From Janibacter indicus (GTDB lineage: Bacteria > Actinomycetota > Actinomycetes > Actinomycetales > Dermatophilaceae), in NCBI RefSeq assembly GCF_900176385.1, contig NZ_FWXN01000002.1, positions 1 to 64,000 of the forward strand: a stretch of 64,000 nucleotides of DNA, read 5' to 3'. The notes beneath the pieces are model-generated. The model worked only from the letters and a program-made list of their open reading frames with translations. It ran no database searches and was not told the DNA's origin. Of the stretch, positions 35,748 through 46,300 are shown piece by piece (positions within the stretch are counted from its first letter, which is position 1; each line of letters starts with the position of its first letter). A program made the position numbers and the translations under genes.

Positions 35748-36553
35748 ATGAAGCGCACCACCACGCGCGCTGCCACCGTCCTGGGCCTCGCCGCCACGCT
35801 GTCCATGGGAGCGGCGAGCCTCGGCTACGCCGACGGGAGCGACGAGCCGACCTACCGGGAGTACAAGGCGCAGACCTACCAGGACCCGACGGACCGGCAG
35901 TACATCGTCAACGGTGACATCCCGCTGGCGGGGGAGAAGCAGCTGCGCGAGTTCTACCAGGAGCTCGTCAACCCGCAGTACGAGAGCCAGCTCATCGTCA
36001 ACACGGTCTACGGCAAGGACGACATCTGGAGCGCCAGCCAGGCCCAGAAACTCACCTACTGCGTCAGCGACAGCTTCGGGTCCGACAAGGCGGCGATCGT
36101 CAGTGCCATGCAGGCCGGTGGCAACCAGTGGGAGGCCGCGAGCTCGGGTGTCGACTTCACCTACGACTCCAGCCAGGACGCCAGCTGCACCACGCGCAAC
36201 TCCAACGTCCTCTTCTCCGTGGAGCCGGTGAGCGGCGCCAACTACGTCGCCCGTGCCTTCTTCCCGAGCACCGCGAAGTCCACCCGCAACGTCCTGGTCA
36301 ACACCGACCAGATCTTCTCCTCCGGCTGGAGCGCGGAGAACGTCCTCGCGCACGAGCTCGGTCACGCGCTCGGCTTCCGTCACGAGCACACCCGGCCCGA
36401 GGCCGGCACCTGCTTCGAGGACAACAACTGGCGTCCGCTGACGCCCTAGACTCGTCGTCGATCATGCACTACCCGCAGTGCAACGGATCGTCCGACGACC
36501 TGAGCATGACCGCGGCGGATCGCGAGGGGATCCGCTCGGTCTACGGTTCCTGA
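35748..36553 (+). pseudogene. secreted zinc metalloprotease, C-terminus frameshifted
   Basis: From ATG 35748 the protein has a signal peptide (LGLAATLSMGAASLGYA) and a propeptide-like acidic region. A catalytic domain follows with the zinc motif HELGHALGFRHEH (HExxHxxGxxH, metzincin type). The frame stops at a TAG (36447-36449). Restoring one base there continues it as DSSSIMHYPQCNG, which is the conserved Met-turn, up to 36553. The full enzyme would be about 268 residues, close to astacin/matrixin-like secreted proteases. Either the protein lost its Met-turn or a base is missing in the sequence. Confidence 0.8.
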
Positions 36554-36988
36554 GCCTCCCCCCCTGCTCGGGAACCACCCTGGGAAGGGATACCCCCTTC
36601 GCCCCGGATTTCCTCCCCGGGGCGAAGGGGGTGTCCTGCGTCCCGGCGCCGTCAGCCGACGGGCAGGGCAATGGTGTGTGCCCCGACGAAGTGGTGGCCC
36701 GGCACGCCCCGGGTGAGCAGGTAGCGGCTGCTCGGCCTCCGGTGTACGCCGCTGCTCCGCAGCACGGGTCACGACGACCGGACCCAAGGCACGGAGCAAC
36801 GGCGTAGCCACGCCAGCCCACGCCGACGCCCACGGTCCCCCTGCCCGCCGCACGGCGACCAGAGGGTGAACGGATGATGAGGGGATCCTCACCGTTGCCT
36901 CATGGGTGCCTCATCGACGGTGCCTACCTTCGGTGGCACGAGGTCGCGCCGCCGGGGCCGGCCCGTGACGCCCGAAAGGCACGCCACC
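36554..36988. other. intergenic region with terminator, no convincing gene
   Basis: Apart from the hairpin at 36589-36635, 350 bases lack a believable coding frame. On the minus strand about 22 codons read VPGHHFVGAHTIALPVG and a stop near 36655, which looks like the C-terminus of a lost protein. No start or longer homologous segment exists. The repeated GCCTCATG and GGTGCCT words before 36989 are the likely promoter region of the next gene. Confidence 0.5.
36589..36635 (+). terminator. hairpin terminator after the metalloprotease gene
   Basis: The arms GATACCCCCTTCGCCCCGG and CCGGGGCGAAGGGGGTGTC flank nine bases, with a single G-T type mismatch. It follows the protease end by 35 bases and again contains an inverted pair of the CGAAGGGGG motif. 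Confidence 0.8.
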
Positions 36989-37495
36989 ATGAAGCGCTTC
37001 CTCTCCTCCGCGGCCGCTGCCGGCCTCCTGCTCACCGCCACCGCCGTCGTCGCACCGAGTGCGTCGGCCGACGAGCGCACCTGCCGCGGCACGCTGCGTG
37101 CCGTGACCGTCGACGACGTCACTGTCCCCCGCGGCGCGACCTGCCGGATGTACGGCACCCGCGTCAAGGGCAACATCAAGGTCCAGTCCGGCGCGAAGTT
37201 CACTGCCGCGCGCATCAACGTCGACGGCAACATCCAGTCCCAGGGCCACCTGTGGGTCAAGGTCGAGGACTCGCGCGTCAACGGCAACATCCAGCTCGAG
37301 CAGGGTCGCGGTCTGACCCTCAACCGCAACATCGTCGACGGCGACATCCAGGTCTTCAGCAACCGCTCCGGCTACAAGAACATCTACTCCAACCGCGTCG
37401 ACGGCAACCTCCAGTGCAAGAGCAACAGCCCGGCCCCCAAGGGCGCCCGCAACATCGTCAAGGGCAACAAGGAGGACCAGTGCCGTCGCCTCTGA
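36989..37495 (+). CDS. secreted beta-helix repeat protein (bactofilin-like pattern)
   Basis: A 168-residue exported protein. The signal peptide ends near PSASADE. The mature part consists of about six short turns with a recurring (V/R)xGNI motif: TRVKGNIKVQSG, NVDGNIQSQG, RVNGNIQLEQG, NIVDGDIQVFS and RVDGNLQCKS, spaced about 20-24 residues. This spacing is that of a right-handed beta-helix, as in bactofilins and polymer-forming proteins, although the bactofilin family is normally cytoplasmic. Two pairs of cysteines could form disulfides. I start at ATG 36989, just before the signal peptide. The function is unknown; a role outside the cell is implied. Confidence 0.8.
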   Translation: MKRFLSSAAAAGLLLTATAVVAPSASADERTCRGTLRAVTVDDVTVPRGATCRMYGTRVKGNIKVQSGAKFTAARINVDGNIQSQGHLWVKVEDSRVNGNIQLEQGRGLTLNRNIVDGDIQVFSNRSGYKNIYSNRVDGNLQCKSNSPAPKGARNIVKGNKEDQCRRL

Positions 37496-37514
37496 TCCCT
37501 GACACGATGTCGTG

Positions 37515-38000
37515 ATGGACGACATCGAAGCCTTCTGGCAGCGGGCGCAGCAGCACGCCGACCTCGCGCAGGTCAGCAGCTACACCGGGGTCAACCCGCT
37601 CGCGGTGCTGCGCCCGCCGGCCTGGGGCTTCGGGGCCACGCCCGAGCAGGCCGACGAGCTGCTCGGGCTCGTCCTCGCGGGCGACAAGACGGCGACCGCC
37701 AGCGCCCTGTGGGACTACGAGAGCGAAGGGGAGGAGGTCCCCTCCGAGGGCACGCTCGGGATCGTCGTCGACGGCTCGGGTACCCCACGGGCCCTCGTCG
37801 TGACGACGAGGGTGCGGGTGGTCCCCTTCGACGAGGTCGACGCCGCGCACGCCCGCGCCGAGGGCGAGGGCGACCTGACGCTGGAGTACTGGCGGCGTGT
37901 GCACGAGGACTTCTTCACCCGGCACGCGAGCCACGACCGGGGCTTCGCCCGGGACATGCCGGTCGTGCTGGAGGAGCTGCGGGTGCTCCACGCGGAGTAG
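37515..38000 (+). CDS. ASCH domain protein
   Basis: A 161-residue cytoplasmic protein with an ASCH fold. The core is WGFGATPEQADELLGLVLAGDKTATASALWDYE (about 36-68), with GTLGIVVDGSGTPRALVVTT and EYWRRVHEDFF after it. ASCH domains resemble PUA RNA-binding domains; some bacterial members hydrolyse N4-acetylcytidine (YqfB). The active residues cannot be confirmed here. ATG 37515 is the first in-frame ATG after the secreted repeat gene. Confidence 0.87.
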   Translation: MDDIEAFWQRAQQHADLAQVSSYTGVNPLAVLRPPAWGFGATPEQADELLGLVLAGDKTATASALWDYESEGEEVPSEGTLGIVVDGSGTPRALVVTTRVRVVPFDEVDAAHARAEGEGDLTLEYWRRVHEDFFTRHASHDRGFARDMPVVLEELRVLHAE

Positions 38001-38036
38001 CCGTCGGCGGGTGCGCTGGTCCCACTCGCCGCACGA

Positions 38037-38109
38037 TTCCCGGGTCACCCGAGAAACTGCCCCTTCGCAAGAGTTTCTCACTCCTGCGAAGGGGCAGTTT
38101 CTCTTGCCC
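38037..38109. repeat. dispersed composite hairpin repeat, copy A, between convergent genes
   Basis: It begins with CCCGGGTCACCCGAGAAAC, continues with a 17-bp stem (CTGCCCCTTCGCAAGAG paired with CTCCTGCGAAGGGGCAG) and ends in TTTCTCTTGCC. The same layout occurs at 60218-60298 and 63659-63730. All three lie between convergent genes, so they can stop transcription from both sides. Confidence 0.8.
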
Positions 38110-38128
38110 AGCTGGGACGAAGGGGGGC

Positions 38129-39985
38129 TCAGACCCGGTGGCGCAGACCGGTCGCGCGCTGGGTGCGCCGGGTGACCGCGGCCCGGACGGCCTCGACCGA
38201 GCCGACCAGGGTCACCGACTCCTGCGCGCGGGTGATCGCGGTGTAGAGCAGCTCGCGGGTGAGCAGGCGTGAGTCCGGGTCGGGGAGCAGCACGGTGACC
38301 GAGCGTGCCTGGCTGCCCTGGCTCTTGTGGATCGTCAGTGCGTGCGCCGTGTCGACGTCGCCGAGGGTTGAGGCGGCGTGGACGATCGGTGCGCCCGGCT
38401 CCCCGAAGACCCCGACGACGCGGTGGTCTGCGCGCAGCGCCAGGACGCCCGTGTCGCCGTTGTAGAGGCCCAGGCCGCGGTCGTTGGTCGTCACCAGGAG
38501 CGGTCGGCCGACGACCTGCCGGCCGGGGTGCTCGCTCGCCTCGGCGAGCCACCGCTCGACGCGGTCGTTCCACGGGGCGACACCCCAGGGTCCGTCACGG
38601 TGCGCGCACAACAGTCGGTGCTCGCCGAGCTCGCGCAGGGCGGCGGTGTGCTCGCCGGCGAGGGCGAGGTCGCGCAGCCGCTCGGCGTGGCCGAGCAGCC
38701 GCGGACGGAGGGTCTCGTCGGCCTCGAGCACCTCGTGGACCACGACGTGCTCGACCGGGCCGCCGGGGCGGGCCGCGGCCAGCAGCTCGACGACCCGGTC
38801 GGCGTCGCCGACGCGCACCGCCTCGGCGAGGGCCCCGATCTCCTGCCCGAAGCGGTGCGATGTCTGCAGCCGGGCCACCGGCCCGTCCTCCCCGTAGCCG
38901 GCCACGAGGTCGGCGAGCACGGCCCCGGCCTCGACGGAGGCGAGCTGGTCGGGGTCGCCGACGAGCAGCAGCCGGGCAGTCGGCCGCAGGGCCTCGAGCA
39001 GCCGGGCGGTGAGGGTGAGCGAGAGCATCGAGGCCTCGTCGACGACGACGACGTCGTGGGGCAGGGGATTGCCGCGGTCGCGCCTGAAGCGGTTGCCGCT
39101 GTCGGGGCGCCAGCCGAGCAGTCGGTGCACGGTCACCGCCTCGATGTCGGTGCCCAGGCGTTGGCGGTCGAGCTCGGGCATGTGACCCAGAGAGCCCAGG
39201 ACGGACTCGCGCAGCCGGGCCGCGGCCTTGCCGGTGGGGGCGGCCAGAGCGATGCGCGGCCGCCGGCCCCGGGACTCGGCCTGCTCGAGCAGCAGGGTGA
39301 GCAGGCCGGCAACGGTCGAGGTCTTGCCGGTGCCGGGACCGCCGGCGAGCACCGTCGTCAGGCGCCCGGCGGCGGAACGCACCGCGGCCCGCTGCTCGCC
39401 CCAGCCGTCGCCCGGGAAGACCCGCTCGAGCCCGGCCTCGAGGACCGGCTCGTCGACGGGTGGTGCCTCGGTGGTCGACCGCCGGCGCAGGTCCTCGGCC
39501 ACCTGCACCTCCTCGCGGTGGTAGCGATCGAGGTAGACCAGGTCGTGCTCGACGAGCAGCACGCCCGCCTCGGCCAGCGCGCTGCCACGGACTCGGTCGA
39601 GCCACTCGGGTGTCGGCGGCAGCTCGACCGCGCCCGACTGCTGGGTGGAGGTGTCTCCGACCGCGCCCGACTGCTCGGTGGAGGTGTCTCCGACCGGATC
39701 GTCGGTCGCTGCTCCCTCGACTGGGGTGCTGGGCTCCTCGGCGGCCTCGGCGAGCAGCTCGCGCGCGTGCTCCGGGTCGAGGCTGGTCGAGCCCTCGCGG
39801 GCCGCCCGCACGACGAGGGCCAGGGTCACCTGCACGAGGTCGTCGGTCTCGCCGACGAGCTCGCTGACGCGGGTCGCCACATGGACGTCGGCGGCCTCGA
39901 GGACGCCGGTCGCGTTGAGCCGGGCCAGCTCGCCCGTCGCCGAGCGAACCACCCGGCGGTCGTAGCGGTCGAGGATCTCGGTCAT
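38129..39985 (-). CDS. recD: exodeoxyribonuclease V alpha subunit, RecD helicase
   Basis: A 618-residue RecD-type 5'-3' helicase. The N-terminal domain includes a Thr/Glu-rich insertion with SGAVGDTST repeats (about 100-125). Walker A is AGGPGTGKTSTVAG (about 200-213), Walker B VVVDEASMLSL and the C-terminal helicase motif YTAITRAQESVTLVGS. With RecB and RecC it forms the RecBCD helicase-nuclease that resects broken DNA ends until it meets Chi. ATG 39985 overlaps the recB stop (ATGA), and it is the last gene of the recC-recB-recD operon. The repeat hairpin at 38037 may terminate the transcript. Confidence 0.93.
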   Translation of the reverse strand: MTEILDRYDRRVVRSATGELARLNATGVLEAADVHVATRVSELVGETDDLVQVTLALVVRAAREGSTSLDPEHARELLAEAAEEPSTPVEGAATDDPVGDTSTEQSGAVGDTSTQQSGAVELPPTPEWLDRVRGSALAEAGVLLVEHDLVYLDRYHREEVQVAEDLRRRSTTEAPPVDEPVLEAGLERVFPGDGWGEQRAAVRSAAGRLTTVLAGGPGTGKTSTVAGLLTLLLEQAESRGRRPRIALAAPTGKAAARLRESVLGSLGHMPELDRQRLGTDIEAVTVHRLLGWRPDSGNRFRRDRGNPLPHDVVVVDEASMLSLTLTARLLEALRPTARLLLVGDPDQLASVEAGAVLADLVAGYGEDGPVARLQTSHRFGQEIGALAEAVRVGDADRVVELLAAARPGGPVEHVVVHEVLEADETLRPRLLGHAERLRDLALAGEHTAALRELGEHRLLCAHRDGPWGVAPWNDRVERWLAEASEHPGRQVVGRPLLVTTNDRGLGLYNGDTGVLALRADHRVVGVFGEPGAPIVHAASTLGDVDTAHALTIHKSQGSQARSVTVLLPDPDSRLLTRELLYTAITRAQESVTLVGSVEAVRAAVTRRTQRATGLRHRV

Positions 39986-42900
39986 CGGTCCCCCTCGGTC
40001 GGTCGGCGCCCGTCGAGCAGGTTCGACACGCCCTCGATGAGCGCGACGGGTGGTGCCCAGGAGAAGACGCCGGTCGGGTGCCCGTCGACGAGCGGTGTGT
40101 CGGCTCCGGCCATGCCCCGCAAATAGAGGTAGAGCACGCCACCGAGGTGCACCGCCGGGTCGTATCCGGGCTGGCGCCACCGCAGGAAGCGGTGCAGCAC
40201 GACCCCGTAGAGGATCGCCTGCAGCGGGTAGGAGGAGTGCGTCATCGCCTCGCGCAGCGCCGCCGGGTCGTAGTGCGCGGTCGTCAGCGGGGTGTCGACC
40301 GGCCCGAGCCAGTTGGTCTTGTAGTCGACGACGAGGTGCCGGTCGCCGATGCGCAGCACGATGTCGACCGAGCCAGTGAGGTAGCCGCGCAGCGCCTGGT
40401 CGCCGAGGACCGGGTCGTCGAGGACGTCGGCGAAGGGCAGGACCGGGTCGTCCGCCGGCAGGTGCGCCCGCATGAGCGCCGCCAGGTCGCCGAGGACGGC
40501 CTCGTCGTCGCTCGGCCCGGGCGCCGCGTCGCCTCCGCCGAGCGGCAGCTCGAAGTCCATCTCGCACAACCGGTCACGGGCGCCGACATCACGCAGCGTC
40601 ACCCCCGGCGCGAGCGGCCCGAGCGGGGTGTCGATGACCTGGACGAGCGCGTCGGCGAGGGCATCGCGGTCGAGGTCGGGCACGGGCCAGGCGACGACCT
40701 GCTCCTCGATGTTCGCGCGCAGCTCGGCCCGCAGGTCGCCCGCCTGCGCATCGGCCTCCTCGAGCACCGCGTGCACGAGTGAGCCGAAGCCGGCTCCCAC
40801 CGGCAGCTCCGCCATGGGCGAAGGGAGGTGCCGGTCACCTCCCGCAGTCGCGGCCCCGGCGTCGTCGACGGGCTCGACGCCCGCCGTCGAGGCCGCTGCA
40901 TCGAGGCCACGGACACCGCCCTCGTCGTCCTGGCGGTCGGTGACCTCCGGCTCGCTGGCCACGAGGTCCTCGGTGGTGGGCCGGGCCACGTCGTCGAGCG
41001 GCCGGGTGAGCGCGGTGTAGGAGGTGCGTCGCCAAGCGTCGTCGACGGTGCGGGTGAAGTCGCGCACCGACAGGTCGGTCACGGGCGCCGGCGCCGCCAT
41101 CGTCACCGCCGTGGGTTCGTCGACGTACTCGACCCGCAGCGCGCCCCGGCGCTCCCAGTCGGCGAGGCGGTCCTGCAGGGTGTCGTCGCCGGGCACGGGG
41201 TGGGTGCGCGGCACCTCGCCCTGACCCTGGGTGCGGCCGAGGAGGATGCGGTGCAGCGGCGAGGGCCCGGTGTTGCGCGCGGAGGGAAACCACCACGTGA
41301 CGACCTGGCTCTGGGCGCGGGTCAGCGCCACGTAGAGCAGTCGCAGCGACTCGCCGCTCTCCTCGGCTGCGGCCCGGTCGAGTCGCTCCTGACGCCCCTC
41401 GTCGCTCGTGATGCCGATGTCGAGCGCGCGGGTGCGGTCGGCCCGGTGGAAGTGCAGGACGTCGGGCCGGGGCAACCATCGGTCGCAGACGAAGGGGAGC
41501 ATGACGACGGGGTACTGCAGGCCCTTGCTCGCGTGGATCGTCGCCAGGTGGACGGCGTCGGCGTCGCTGTCGAGGCGGCGGGCGCGCTCCTCCTTGCGGG
41601 CGGCAGCCATGCGCTCGCGCAGCCAGGCGGTGAGCGAGGCCAGACCCTCGCCCTCGGTGACGACCCGCTGGTGGAGGGTCTCGCCGATGTGGCGCAGGTC
41701 GGTGAGCAGGCGCTCGCCGTCGGTGCGGGCGAGCACCCGGGCGTCGAGCCCGTCGGCGGTCGCTGAGGCGAGGACGGCGGCGACCCCTCGACGGCCGAGC
41801 AGGGCGGCCCAGGTACGCAGGCGGTGGGCGATCTCCTCGGTGAGGTCGTCGCCGCGCGCGTCGAGATCGCCGGCGCTCGCCCCGACGAAGGGGGTCAGCG
41901 CCGCCGCGCGCACCCGCTCGGCGCGGTGGGTCAGCTCCATCGCCTCGAGCAGGGTGAGCCAGTGGGCGGCGGCGGGGGAGTCGTAGATGCTGTCGCTGGA
42001 GACGATGACCGAGCGCAGCCCGACGGCGGTCAGGGCCGTACGCACCTCGTCGAGCTGCTTGCGGGTGTGGGCGAGGACGGCCACGTCTCCGGCCCGCAGC
42101 GGGCGCCCGTCGAAGGTCGTGCGCCCCGCGAGCAGCCGGGTGATCTCCGCGGCGCAGTCGCGGGCGACGAGCGGGCGCACCGACCCGATCGAGATGGTCT
42201 GGCCGGGCTGCTCGACCCGGGCGCTCGGCACGGCTCGCAGCCGCACGGGGGCCAGCAGCCCGTCGGGCGCGATGCCGTCGGCGACCCCCAGGCGCGAGCC
42301 CTCGCGGGCGGCGCGCACCGGGTGGACGACGATCTGCTCGTCGCCGAGCTGCGCCCCGCCGAGGAGCGCACCCAGACTGCGCACGAGCGGCCCGTCGGAG
42401 CGGTGGTTGACCCCGAGGGTGTGCCGGGTCGTCGCCGAGTCGGCGGCGGTGAGATAGGTGTCGACGTCGCCGCCGCGGAACCCGTAGATCGCCTGCTTGG
42501 GGTCACCGATGAGCACGAGGGTGCTGTGCCCGCTGAAGGCCCGGTCGAGGATCTGCCACTGCACCGGGTCGGTGTCCTGGAACTCGTCGACGAGCACCAC
42601 CCGCCAGCGCTGGCGCATCCGCTCGCGTGCGGGAGAGTCCTCGTCCTCGAGGGCGGCGGCGAGGTGGGAGAGCAGGTCGTCGTAGCCGAGCACCCCGAGC
42701 CGCCGCTTGCGGCGGTCGAGCTCCTGGCGCACCAGTCGGGCGAAGCCCAGGCTGCGGGCGTCGGCGGAGCGCCCCTCGAGGGAGCTGGGGTCGAGCTCGG
42801 CATGCGGATTTTCGGTGACGGCCCGGGCGATCTCGCCGGCGCGCTTGCGGGTGAAGGCCGGCGGGCCCCCGGTGGCGAAACCGCGGACGTAGAGGTCGTC

Positions 42901-43389
42901 GACGACCTCGTCGCGCAGGTCCGACAGGTCCTCGACGAGTCGGGCGTGCTGGTCGGTGTCGCCGGCGACGCCCAGCCCCCGCAGCACGAGCTGGCAGAAC
43001 TGGTGCGTCGTCGCGATCGTCGCCGCGTCGAAGTGGGTCAGTGCGTCGCGCAGCCGCCGCGCCCGCTCGGCCACCTCCTCGGGTGTGCCCTGACGCAGCA
43101 GGGCGATGACCTCGTCGTCGGTGGCCAGGTCGGGGTCGGCCACGTGCCGGTGGACGTGCCGCAGGTGCTCGCGGACCCGCTCGCGCATCTCCCGGGAGGC
43201 GGCGCGGCCGAAGGTGATGACGAGCATGTCCTCGAGCCGCACGACGCCCTCGGCGATGTGCCGGGCGACGAGGGCGCCGATGGTCCACGTCTTGCCCGTG
43301 CCGGCGCTCGCCTCGAGCAGCACCGTGCCCGTGGGCAGCTCGCCCGTGATGTCGAAGGGGGTCAGCGCGCCCGTAGTCGTGGCGGTCAT
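39982..43389 (-). CDS. recB: exodeoxyribonuclease V beta subunit, RecB helicase-nuclease
   Basis: A 1135-residue UvrD-type helicase-nuclease. Walker A is SAGTGKTW (about 28-35), DEFQDTDPVQWQI is the Walker B/motif II region and YVALTRAQSQVVTWW the motif VI. The C-terminal nuclease has LGSVD-type acid residues and the catalytic VVDYKTNWLG motif. RecB is the 3'-5' motor that cuts DNA in the RecBCD complex and loads RecA after Chi. An acidic linker (about 830-880) separates helicase and nuclease. It overlaps recC upstream (ATGA) and recD downstream (ATGA), so the three subunits should be made in fixed proportion. Confidence 0.95.
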   Translation of the reverse strand: MTATTTGALTPFDITGELPTGTVLLEASAGTGKTWTIGALVARHIAEGVVRLEDMLVITFGRAASREMRERVREHLRHVHRHVADPDLATDDEVIALLRQGTPEEVAERARRLRDALTHFDAATIATTHQFCQLVLRGLGVAGDTDQHARLVEDLSDLRDEVVDDLYVRGFATGGPPAFTRKRAGEIARAVTENPHAELDPSSLEGRSADARSLGFARLVRQELDRRKRRLGVLGYDDLLSHLAAALEDEDSPARERMRQRWRVVLVDEFQDTDPVQWQILDRAFSGHSTLVLIGDPKQAIYGFRGGDVDTYLTAADSATTRHTLGVNHRSDGPLVRSLGALLGGAQLGDEQIVVHPVRAAREGSRLGVADGIAPDGLLAPVRLRAVPSARVEQPGQTISIGSVRPLVARDCAAEITRLLAGRTTFDGRPLRAGDVAVLAHTRKQLDEVRTALTAVGLRSVIVSSDSIYDSPAAAHWLTLLEAMELTHRAERVRAAALTPFVGASAGDLDARGDDLTEEIAHRLRTWAALLGRRGVAAVLASATADGLDARVLARTDGERLLTDLRHIGETLHQRVVTEGEGLASLTAWLRERMAAARKEERARRLDSDADAVHLATIHASKGLQYPVVMLPFVCDRWLPRPDVLHFHRADRTRALDIGITSDEGRQERLDRAAAEESGESLRLLYVALTRAQSQVVTWWFPSARNTGPSPLHRILLGRTQGQGEVPRTHPVPGDDTLQDRLADWERRGALRVEYVDEPTAVTMAAPAPVTDLSVRDFTRTVDDAWRRTSYTALTRPLDDVARPTTEDLVASEPEVTDRQDDEGGVRGLDAAASTAGVEPVDDAGAATAGGDRHLPSPMAELPVGAGFGSLVHAVLEEADAQAGDLRAELRANIEEQVVAWPVPDLDRDALADALVQVIDTPLGPLAPGVTLRDVGARDRLCEMDFELPLGGGDAAPGPSDDEAVLGDLAALMRAHLPADDPVLPFADVLDDPVLGDQALRGYLTGSVDIVLRIGDRHLVVDYKTNWLGPVDTPLTTAHYDPAALREAMTHSSYPLQAILYGVVLHRFLRWRQPGYDPAVHLGGVLYLYLRGMAGADTPLVDGHPTGVFSWAPPVALIEGVSNLLDGRRPTEGDR

Positions 43390-46300
43390 GCCGTGCTCCC
43401 CACGTTGTCGAGCGCCGGACCCCACACCCGCGTGGCCAGTGTGGCCAGGTCGCTGCCGGGGCCGGCGAGGGGCTGCGTCAGCACGTCGAAGGGAGCCTCG
43501 CTCCCGTGGACGAGGCGCCACCATGCGTCGTCGCGCTCGCCGGGGATGACGTCGCCGCTCTTGAGGATCGTCGGCTCCCACTCGCCGACGGCCTGCTGCT
43601 GGGCGACCCGGGTGCGCGAGGGGTTGCGACTGATCGCCTGGGCGTGTGCGTGGGCCGTCTTGACCGGCAGCGGAAGCGGCACCGTCTGCCCGAGGGCGTG
43701 GACCTCGAGCAGGGTCGCCAGGTGCGAGCGCGCGGCAGCGCGGGGAAGCGCTCCGTAGGTCGTGCGGGCGACCTTGCCCCTGGATCCCTTGCCAAGCGTG
43801 GAGGCCTGCCAGCCCTCGTCGTCGGCGCCCGCAGCGGTGAGGGCGAGCAGCCGAATCCAGGCCGCCATGAGCTGCTTGGCCCCCAGGCGTGAGTAGGTGA
43901 TGTCGACCAGGTGCAGCCCGCGCACGCCGTCGACGGTGCCGGTGAGCCGCCGGTCACCGGGCAGGGTGACCTCGATGTCGACCGAGCGTGGGTCCTCGGG
44001 CGGCCCCAGCGCGAGCTGGCCCATGAGCTGCTCGACGGCCCGGCCGATCTCCTCGAGGGTGACGTCGCCGAGCGCGGCGGGGGGCAGCGAGCCGCGCAGC
44101 TGCTCGGCCCGGTAGATCGCGCGCGGGTCGCGCCCGGCGATGCGGGCCCTCAGCGCGCGGTCGCCGATGGCCCACTTGTCGAGGCCGTCGAGGTCGATGG
44201 GCAGCCGGTCGCTCACCTCGTCGACCTCGTGCGAGACGCCGACCTGGAGGCGGTCGCGCAGGAACCCGCGAGCCGGGTTGTCGTAGAAGGCGATCAGGTC
44301 CGCGAGGCCGACATCGGTGATGACCCGCGCCGGCAGCGGTGCGGTGACGAGCCGGCCGGGCGGGGTCCGCTGCCCGGAGGCCGCCCGGGCAGCGAGCAGC
44401 GCCGACCGGTCGAAGCTCAGCGGACGCCCGCCCCCCGGACCGCCGGGCGTGAGGTTGCGCGGGTCGAAGGGCTGCAGCGGGTGCTCGACGACCTCGACCG
44501 GGGCGCTCGTCGTCTCACGGGCGGCGTCGACGAGCTCGCCGAGCGGGACGGCGGGCGGGCAGGGCTCGCCGCTGTGCTCGTCGGCGCCGGTGTAGGCGAT
44601 GACGAGGCGCTCGCGGGCCGCGAGCACGGCGTCGAGCAGCAGCTGGCGGTCCTCGCTGCGCGCGTCTCGCTCCCCGGTGATCGGGCGCCGGGCGAGCACG
44701 TCGTCACCGTCGATCGCCTGCTGGCGGGGGAAGGAGTCGTCGTCCATGCCGAGCAGGCACACGACGCGGTGCGGCACGGAGCGCATCGGCGTCATCGTGC
44801 ACACCGTCAGGCCCCCGGTGCGGAAGCTCGCCCGGCTCGGCCGCCCCGCCAGCTGGTCGGCGAGGAGGACGCGCACGTCGGCCAGCCGCAGCGGCACCTC
44901 GTCGCTGGCGTGCCGTGCGGCGGAGCCGAGGGTGCGCTGGAGGTCGCCGACCTGCCAGCGCTCGCGGGTCGGCACATCGGTCAGCGAGAGCACGGCCTCG
45001 GCGAGGGCGTCCATCCACTCGGTGGCGGTCCCGGCGTGCTCGAGCGCGTCGAGCCCGTCACCGATGCGCGCGAGCAGCTCGCTCACCCGGCCGACGAGGT
45101 CGACCGAGCCGCTGCCGACGTCGTCGAGCGGCATGACGTCGCCGACCTGCAGCGGCCCGTCGGCGGAGACGGCGACGCCGACGAGGAGCCGGTCGAGACC
45201 AAACCGCCAGGTGCCCTGGGGCTCCACGTCGAGGGCGAAGGGGGCCCGCCCCGCCTGGTCGTAGCCCCACCGGATGCCGGAGTCGCTGACCCACCGGGTC
45301 ATCGTCGCCAGATCGTCGTCGTCGAGTCCGAAGCGCCGCCGCACCGGCTCGGTGGCAGCGAGGTCGAGCACCTCGCTCGCGGTGAGTCGACCGCCGGCGA
45401 GGCCGACGACCCGGTCGGCGACGGCGAGCAGGGGGTTGGTCGCCCGCAGCGACCGGTCGGCCAGACGGACCCGCAGCCGGTGGGCGGGGTGGGTGTCGAC
45501 GCCGTCGGCGTCGGTGCCGTGGTCGCCCAGGCCGAAGGCGGCCCCGATGAGCGGGGCGTAGGTCTCGACGTCCGGGCACATGACGAGCACGTCGCGCGGC
45601 TCGAGCGTCGGGTCGTCCTCGAGGAGGCCGACGAGCACCTCCCGCAGCACCTCGACCTGCCGGGCCGGCCCGTGGCAGGCGTGCACCTGGATCGAACGGT
45701 CGTCGTCGGTCACCTGCCGCGCCGCCCGCTCGGCCTCGTCGGGCACGTGGTCGTCGCCCAGGTCGGCCTGCAGCCACTCGAGCACCGACCTCGCCTTCCC
45801 ACCCCCACGTTGGCTGAGGTGCGACGAAGGAGCCTCGAAGCCACCGGTCTCGAGGCTCGGCCGTGGACGGCCTCGCTCCTCGACCACCGAGTGGCCCAGC
45901 ACCCGCACCAGCTCGCGCGAGTCCCGCCCGAGCGAGGCGAGCAGGGGGTGCCGCACGAGGTCGCTCGTGGCATCGCTCTCGCGGGCGACGAGCCCCTCCT
46001 CGGCGAAGGGAGCCAGCCGTTCCCACAGGTCGGGCGAGGGCTGGGGCAGCCACAGGTGCACGTCGCGGCTGCGGCCGAGGGCGCGCAGCAGCTCGACCTC
46101 GGTGACGGCGAGCCGGGTGTGGCCGAAGAGCGAGAGCCGCTCCGGCAGCTCGAGCCCGTCACCGTCTCCCCGCAGCCGCTCGACCGTCTCGGCGTGCCGC
46201 ACGTCGGGCGGGGGCGCGTCGACTCGGGACGCGAGTCGCCGCCACAGCTCCGCCTGCCAGGTGAGGTCCGGGTCGAGCGGTGACCCGGTGCCGTCGGTGT

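Noticed and set aside
36600-36890. Possible gene on the minus strand between the metalloprotease and the beta-helix gene
   Set aside because: Only 22 codons with a plausible C-terminus are seen, with no start, no ribosome binding site and no family match.
40078-46283. Long + strand reading frames opposite recB and recC
   Set aside because: They carry no motif and consist of low-complexity Val, Asp, Glu, Gly and Arg runs typical of the antisense of high-GC genes, while the minus strand encodes intact RecB and RecC.
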